From assembly GCA_026874595.1 (NCBI GenBank), contig CM049312.1:53879429-53943428 (forward strand): a stretch of 64,000 nucleotides of DNA, written 5' to 3'. The translations under genes and the position numbers were made by a program. The DNA comes from Sipunculus nudus (taxonomy: Eukaryota; Annelida; Sipuncula; Golfingiida; Sipunculidae). The notes under the pieces were generated by a model. It was not told the DNA's origin. It was given only the letters and a program-made list of their open reading frames with translations, and searched no databases. Shown one piece after another: positions 58,301 to 64,000 of this stretch (positions are counted from its first letter, which is position 1; each line of letters begins with the position of its first letter).

Positions 58301-59345
58301 TTTAAGCCGAGCCTTTATAGCGAAATTATCACAATTGGCGTTTTATTTTTCCTAGGTGCATTGTTTGTAAAAAAAACACATTGTAACGCATATTTGATTT
58401 ATGTTTAGATGCAAAGATCACCCAGAGCCTGCGTGTGGGTGAAAAAAAACAATATTCCTTAACATATTTACAATATAGAGGTGTCATTTTATTAGTTTTA
58501 TATTAACCGATAACTTGCACCAGAATATGTAAAGCTGGCCTATGTACGTGTGTATAACATGAAGCCCGACAGATGAAATATATTAAGAAGAGGATCGTGA
58601 CTCTATTAGATTAACTCAGATTATAATAGAGTTAACTAACATTCTAATGCAAGCCTTTTTACTCAGACATTGTGTCTTTTACAAGGAAATTATAGCAAGA
58701 AACTGACGTTTGTGCGTCTTCTTTCCTGATAATACCTGTTAAAATATTGTGAAACAAAATCTTTTTTCAAAAAAATTTGGACATGTCTTCTGTTGGTCGC
58801 AGATTAAAAAAAATATATATATATATATATAATGAGCCTGTGGCCTACATTCCAAAGCTAACCAAACAATAACTACCCATCCTTGTCTGAACGGGTGACC
58901 TTATAAATATGACCATGTGACCTTTACTAGCTTAGCCAACCTATGGTGTCCTAAATACATTAATTATCAATGCACTTCTTGAATTATCAGGTGATCTATG
59001 CAAATGGCAGTTCCTGTTCAACTGGCGTATGACGTACTTACATGAAAATACATATGTTTACAAAACGCCTTGATCAGTCTCACGTGTTCAGGACATCCTG
59101 CGAGTGATCTAGCAATAAGAAAAACCCAAATGGTTATTTAATTAAATAAATGTGAACTTAGCATGAGCATGCTGACCTCTGAGCTGATATTTAAACATCT
59201 ATATGTATATTTAGCGTAGGGATAATGGCCTCCGGACTGTTTTCTAAATAACAGGTTTGCATGAGGGTAACGGCCACTTGGCGCCTGTTAATTTATGTTC
59301 ATACCTCAGTACGCTGGGGTTCTTCGGCCTGCCATAGAACTTGTG
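55396..59345. other. AT-rich intergenic stretch
   Basis: Contains a CAT/CAC-rich trinucleotide patch at 56815-56860, a 16-base G run at about 57250, and short (TA)n at 58809-58830. Several open frames of 60-120 codons exist, but none shows splice sites, family motifs or biased composition. Confidence 0.4.
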
Positions 59346-59346
59346 C

Positions 59347-59369
59347 GGGGGGGGGGGGGGGGGGGGGGG
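59347..59369 (+). repeat. 23-base G run
   Basis: Uninterrupted G homopolymer. A second long G run follows near 59541-59554. Both could form G-quadruplex structures and are also places where assemblies and reads often err. Confidence 0.85.
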
Positions 59370-59659
59370 TCGTCATAAACGAATGAAGGAAATTGCATAG
59401 GTGAGTCATGAACCGCTGAGATGAAGAGATAAGAAGGGTCGCTTCAGAAACATTTGAACAATTGTGCTTTTTTTACATTATTTTCATTATCAAGCCTGTA
59501 TAATTCTATATCCAAGATTTTTTTTTCACGTCGAAAGGGTTGGGGGGGGGGGGGGTAGGATGGGGGCTTGCAACCTCTTAATCCACCACTGTTTTTGGTT
59601 GTGCCTTAAATGTTGTCAAGGTTCACTAAATCATTTATAGATACTTATTGAGAGTCGAG

Positions 59660-59860
59660 AACAGCTGAGTCCTGTAATACAATTTTGATAAGCTTTCCTT
59701 TGTTATGTAGTGCTTTTACCTGTTTAGAAAAAAATATGTTATTTTCATGCTTTTCCTTTTACCTGATCATTTGACATTTTTATCGAAACATACAAAAAAG
59801 GTAATAAAAACCCACCCGCACGAACAGATTTATGAAAAAAGTGCCTGAGAACCTTAGTTT
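59660..59860 (+). repeat. Dispersed repeat, family B, copy 2
   Basis: Companion of 36230-36440, same orientation. The best-kept block is CATTTTTATCGAAACATACA, then AAAAGGTAA. Confidence 0.6.
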
Positions 59861-60850
59861 TTTTTGCCATAGGCTCACTATTTTTCAATCGGTAGGTTCT
59901 ATGGTGAAGGGAAACAACCGGGCTTAGTATCATCTGTTAAAAATAAGATAGAAATCTATATACCCATATACTAGTATTAGGGGCATGTTCACATATTTTT
60001 ATACAAGGTTTGTTTACAGCATTCTATTTTAACACTCTAAGAGTCCTCACAAGTACTGTTTCAAAATGCAATATGCACCACACATTTTAATCAAATGTGT
60101 CAAATTACACAATTCACAATTACTTAATATTAGACATAGCCATTTTTTATTGTTCTGGTAATTCAGTCGAAGTTTGTTTAGAGAAATTTGCATGTTCTTC
60201 AAAGAACGACATGCCGTTAGTTAGAAAAATACTTTTCCAGCTTTTCAATGTCAATGTGTTCATCCACTTAATTTAGTAGTAATTGTGTGCGTCAGTGGGC
60301 AACAGAGCGAGCGGGCAAGTGAGCTACATAATACCTGCAGCTTGCCAGAGGACACAATGGTTATATATTTTTTTCAACTGAATATCTTCCATTAACACTG
60401 CAGGGGATTCATATTAAATTCTCATTTTTCAGCCGTCATTGAGTCCTTGGTAATCTGTGACAGATCTTGCCTCAGCCACTTACCAGAGATAACAACATAT
60501 TTTGAATATTTTCACTCACTGTATGCGCTATTTGGTCAATGAAAGACTGATTTGTAAGGTTACATAAAGTTAAGAAAACCTATTCTCATTCTCATTATAT
60601 TATCGTTATAATAAAGTTGTCTTTACAAAAATATCAATATGTTTTCACTCAACTCGGCAGTGGCGTCAGCTTCAGTAGAAATCAGTGAGTAAAAATTCCA
60701 GATCTCATCAAAAGCTTAGTATATCTGACACTGTCAACTTCAGATTATCAATGTTGAATAAAAACAACCTGTGTTGCAAGATTTAAGTCATTATTCACAT
60801 TTACCTGTGACGTCACACTTTGCACCAGCCGTCATACCAGGGCCAAGTCT
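59861..60850. other. Noncoding stretch
   Basis: Nothing recognised. AT-rich with no array or inverted repeat noticed. Confidence 0.4.
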
Positions 60851-61231
60851 TTGTTCTTGATCATAGCATCCATCTGGAACTCCTCCAAGCCAAAAGAAGT
60901 ATACGCTCATCGAGCAGCTACAGGTTGCTGCGGTCAAGACCTCAGCCCTGTGCGCTCCTTAAGCATGTTCTCTGAGCCAACAGTCGCAGTGCCACGCCAA
61001 GCCAAGCAAGGAGCCGTAGAGGGTGCCATCTTCTCTCCTGGGTTGAAGTCCTTGTTAGAAAGCTACAGCACCCACAGCCACAAAGCCCGAAGCAACCCGC
61101 ATTCCCTCTACCGATCCCAGCAGCGGAGACCCAGCCATGCCATTCGAGAACCGAACTCGATCCTTGTGAACGACCCTTACTTCGAGTCGCAAAGCCCTTT
61201 TACTTGCGATTTCGGTCATTTGGACCGTTAA
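60851..61231 (+). CDS. Unclassified open frame, probably transposon-derived
   Basis: 126 codons, GC-richer than its surroundings. The translation includes PRQAKQGAVEGAIFSPGLKS, SLYRSQQRRPSHAIREPN and ends SPFTCDFGHLDR. It is basic, Pro/Ser/Arg-rich and has no domain I know. CTGGAACTCCTC near its start recurs at 62873, after the tandem repeat at 62205-62870, so frame and repeat may belong to one element of about 2 kb. Real host coding sequence is less likely, as no splice sites are evident. Confidence 0.3.
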   Translation: MFLIIASIWNSSKPKEVYAHRAATGCCGQDLSPVRSLSMFSEPTVAVPRQAKQGAVEGAIFSPGLKSLLESYSTHSHKARSNPHSLYRSQQRRPSHAIREPNSILVNDPYFESQSPFTCDFGHLDR

Positions 61232-61239
61232 ACCAGTTC

Positions 61240-62204
61240 CCCAGTTATGCAAGTTAACAAGTTTTTTCGTCATCGGCAACCTCGCTGCTAGTGTGTTGTT
61301 GTGTTTTTAATTTTACTATTACTTAATTTAATTTATAAAAACTGCAAAGGTGTCTGCTTGAATTTATGGTGGCGTGAGGCTTCTATTAATAAATATTTTC
61401 GCTAAAATGTTTTGTTGTATTATTGGTGCCTCGTGCAAGGTGATTTTGCGTTTGTTATATGGCGTGAGCAGTGATGAGAATTCAACATTTGTGCTGGTGA
61501 GAGTAATCCGTCATCAAAATATGTTCTCACATATTTCTTCGGAGTACTCCCGTCGTTGCATGTTGTAATTCCCTGCATATTTTTGTGTGGGGGTAAAAAG
61601 AAAGTGTGATATGATGTTTGTGTGTAGAGAAATCCAGACCTCTTGACTTGGTGGGTGTAGTACCTGAAATATACTAAACTGAAAATTACGTGCAAGTATA
61701 GTATTTTAGTGCTGTGCTTGTGTTGTGCATTCTAGATGAGTGGGAATGGTCTGGTATTTACCACTCAGGTCTAATAGTGCAGCTTTCAAAAATGTTTCTA
61801 ATTTTTTGTTTTATGTATTTTTATTTTTATTTTTATTTTTCTTTCTAGTTCTATTCTATCATCTACTGGCTATAACTATTTTATGTACATGGGGGAGTGG
61901 GGGGGGATTCTTCTTTCTTCTTCTCTGCCCTGTTGCAGTGCTGGTTTTCTCTTCCTGCAGCTACATCCCCCTTGGTTGAGCTCATTGTTGTGGTGCAACA
62001 TCTAGGACTTCCCTTGGTTGGTACTTGTGTCATCAGCTGCAGCTACAGTCTTCCTTGGTCCAGGTTTTCATGGTAGTTTGTAGATGATGTTTACCTTCTT
62101 CAGGGATCTTGGTTTCCTAGGAGGTGGGGTGGGTTGCTTTAGTTTAATTGATTGCTTTACATTTGTTGAGAGGGGGGGTTAATATTTTTATTCTATATTT
62201 TGGG
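61240..62204. other. T-rich stretch after the 60851 frame
   Basis: Long TTTTTATTTTT and TTCTTCTT runs and G runs. May be the untranslated part of the same element. No independent feature is recognised. Confidence 0.35.
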
Positions 62205-62384
62205 GTGTATTGTCGGATGGTTACCCACGACCCAGCCGAGCCTGCAGGAAACTCATCCCACACCCTTTTAGTTTAGTTTATTTAAATTTGTTCGGGGGGG
62301 GATTGTTTATTTTATTTTGATTTTTGATGTGAACCTTGGACAATAGATAGTGCCCTGGTCAGGACACTTTGTCTTTGGTTCGTT

Positions 62385-62441
<57 letters not shown>

Positions 62442-62870
62442 AAGGGAAGGTGTTTATTTATAAGTTTTTTTATTTTACTGGGGGGGTATTTTAATTGGGA
62501 GGAGGGTTGTTGTGTGGTTTTTATTTTAATTCGGTTTGGTGTATTTTGATTTATTGGGTGATGGTTATCCACGACCCAGCCGGGCCAGCGGAAAACTCAT
62601 CCTATATTCTTTTTATGTTTTATTTGTTTTTAATTTTGAACCTTGGACAATAGATAGTGTCCAAATCAGGACACTTTGTCTTTGGTTCTTTTATTTTAAT
62701 TTTCTAGGGTAATGCTTTAGGTATTTAGTGGGGGGGGGGGGGGGTTATAACTTGTGGGGGAGGACTTTGATATGTGGGGGGGGATTATTTTAAGTAAGTA
62801 TTTTGATTTATTAGGTGATGGTTATCCACGACCCAGCCGGGCCAGCAGATAACTCATCCTATCTTGTATC
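62205..62870 (+). repeat. About 300-bp tandem repeat, three partial units
   Basis: GGTTATCCACGACCCAGCCG plus GGCCAGC..A.AACTCATCC occurs at 62215, 62562 and 62818. GAACCTTGGACAATAGATAGTG and CAGGACACTTTGTCTTTGGTTC occur at 62334 and 62637. A (TA)n at 62390-62438 has grown inside the first unit. G runs and GTTTATTTT words fill the rest. Confidence 0.75.
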
Positions 62871-63730
62871 TGGAACTCCTCGGCCGAGTCCATTGGCTTC
62901 TGTCCTCGAGTGTATATAAAGTCAGCAAATCATGTGTAACGGTAAAACAATGTATTTTTTTATGGCAGATCTCACGGGTTCTACCTTTTAAGCGACAAGA
63001 GAACACTTATTAAAAAATAGTCAGAAAAGCATCCTAGATATATTGGTTTTCCGCATGAGGATAAAACGCTCGCCAGAAGGTCGCCCTCTAGTGGACGATA
63101 TATGAAGCATCTTTAAAGTTTGATAAACTAAAATTTAAAATTAAATATGCTTTCAGGACCTAGCATTATTTCATGTCCAGCATCATTCCAAGCCAATATT
63201 ATTAACCCTTTAATCGTTCAATCGTATCAATGTATAATTTGTGAAAACTGCGAAATTTCAACCTTTTCTTTGACGAGTCAGTAGAAACGGTAATCTCGTG
63301 GATTTCCGGAGAATGATACCATATTTGTTATGTCTTATTTGGCCCGAAGACTGATCGGCAACGAGATGTTCGACCGAATGGCAACGCCCCTGACACATAA
63401 CAAACTAACGTGTTAATACATTTATCTCAACTTCAACATGTTCACACAATTATCATCTTTGCACCTTGCAACCTGTCTTTTTATGTTATACAACATATTG
63501 TAAAACTTAAATAATGTTTTCATCAGCACTCATAATAAGAGTTCTCTGATATGAAGCTACCAGCTGCCCGTGGTTACAATTTGTCCGTTACCCATGGTTA
63601 CCTATATATATCATCGTGACTCATTGGTGACTAATAACATTAACAGCCTTGTTTTATGATATATGTCCTTACTTGAGTGATTATATCGATATTCCTTGAG
63701 CAAAACGGTATTTCCTGCCTTTAGTCATGT

Positions 63731-63795
<65 letters not shown>

Positions 63796-64000
63796 AATCG
63801 TTTAGTTCATTCACACAAAGTGTATATGTATTGATTAAAAATACAGTCGAGCCCACAATGTGTCATATCGGTTAATAGAAAATCCCGTTTATAATAACAT
63901 AAATCTGAAATCCCAAACCATATCCTATATCAACAATGGTAAATCTGACCGTTTAATATCATGGAATATTGTCATAATCCCGTTTAATGTCATGCTTGGA
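62871..64000. other. Right-edge noncoding stretch
   Basis: A TATATAAAG word at about 62917 and a (TA)n at 63734-63791 are present. The end (TACAGTCGAGCCCACAATG... CCCGTTT, CCCGTTTAATGTCATG) resembles a repeat end of the CGACCACC/CCCGTTTAT kind. No exon was recognised. Confidence 0.4.

Overview
The window is ordinary eukaryotic nuclear DNA: AT-rich and intron-rich, with GT-AG split exons, tRNA-derived SINEs, degenerate LINE reverse-transcriptase pieces, many small inverted-repeat DNA elements, minisatellites and long (TA)n tracts. The repeat style (35-, 44- and 24-bp arrays, SINEs with internal tandem repeats, dispersed AAGGTCA-bearing repeats) and the proteins that can be read suggest a mollusc, most likely a bivalve. 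That assignment is an inference from repeat style and not a measured match.

Two genes can be assembled from exons. (1) The minus strand carries the 5' part of an SLC13-type sodium/dicarboxylate-citrate cotransporter. Exon 1 lies at 39939-40037, exon 2 at 9288-9437, two alternative versions of exon 3 at 8048-8163 and 6331-6446, and exon 4 at 3875-4029; the rest lies beyond the left edge. Splice phases agree throughout. The two exon-3 copies are both 116 nt with the same phase, so using both would break the frame. This looks like a mutually exclusive exon pair. (2) On the plus strand, inside the roughly 30.5-kb first SLC13 intron, a second unrecognised gene reads out of phase-compatible exons at 21753-21789, 26143-26303, 30642-30827, 31188-31349 and 35165-35305. 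It gives 229 residues of hydrophilic, Ser/Thr/Asp/Glu-rich protein and is probably incomplete.

Layout from left to right. 1-3.9 kb: a SINE-tail copy, an unclassified ORF and MITE-like pieces. 3.9-9.4 kb: SLC13 exons 2 to 4, with a 441-bp hAT-like element between the two exon-3 copies. 9.4-39.9 kb: the giant intron, holding LINE and SINE fragments, an 875-bp foldback element with a perfect 8-bp target duplication, the nested gene, four large tandem arrays (24 bp, 44 bp, about 18 bp, 35 bp) and a repeat carrying paired nuclear-receptor half-sites. 40-41.1 kb: the presumed SLC13 promoter and a SINE with target duplication. 41-48 kb: dispersed repeats, a CR1/L2-like LINE remnant and a 1000-bp member of the same hAT-like family. 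50.1-52.8 kb: a 2.6-kb element with inverted termini, inserted in another repeat, with a possible small intron-containing gene. 53-64 kb: mostly noncoding, with a 50-bp array, a possible isolated first exon and a TE-like ORF followed by a roughly 300-bp tandem repeat.

Most other open frames are reading frames through microsatellites or minisatellites and are not reported as genes. No prokaryotic genes, CRISPR arrays, rRNA or convincing functional tRNA genes were seen.
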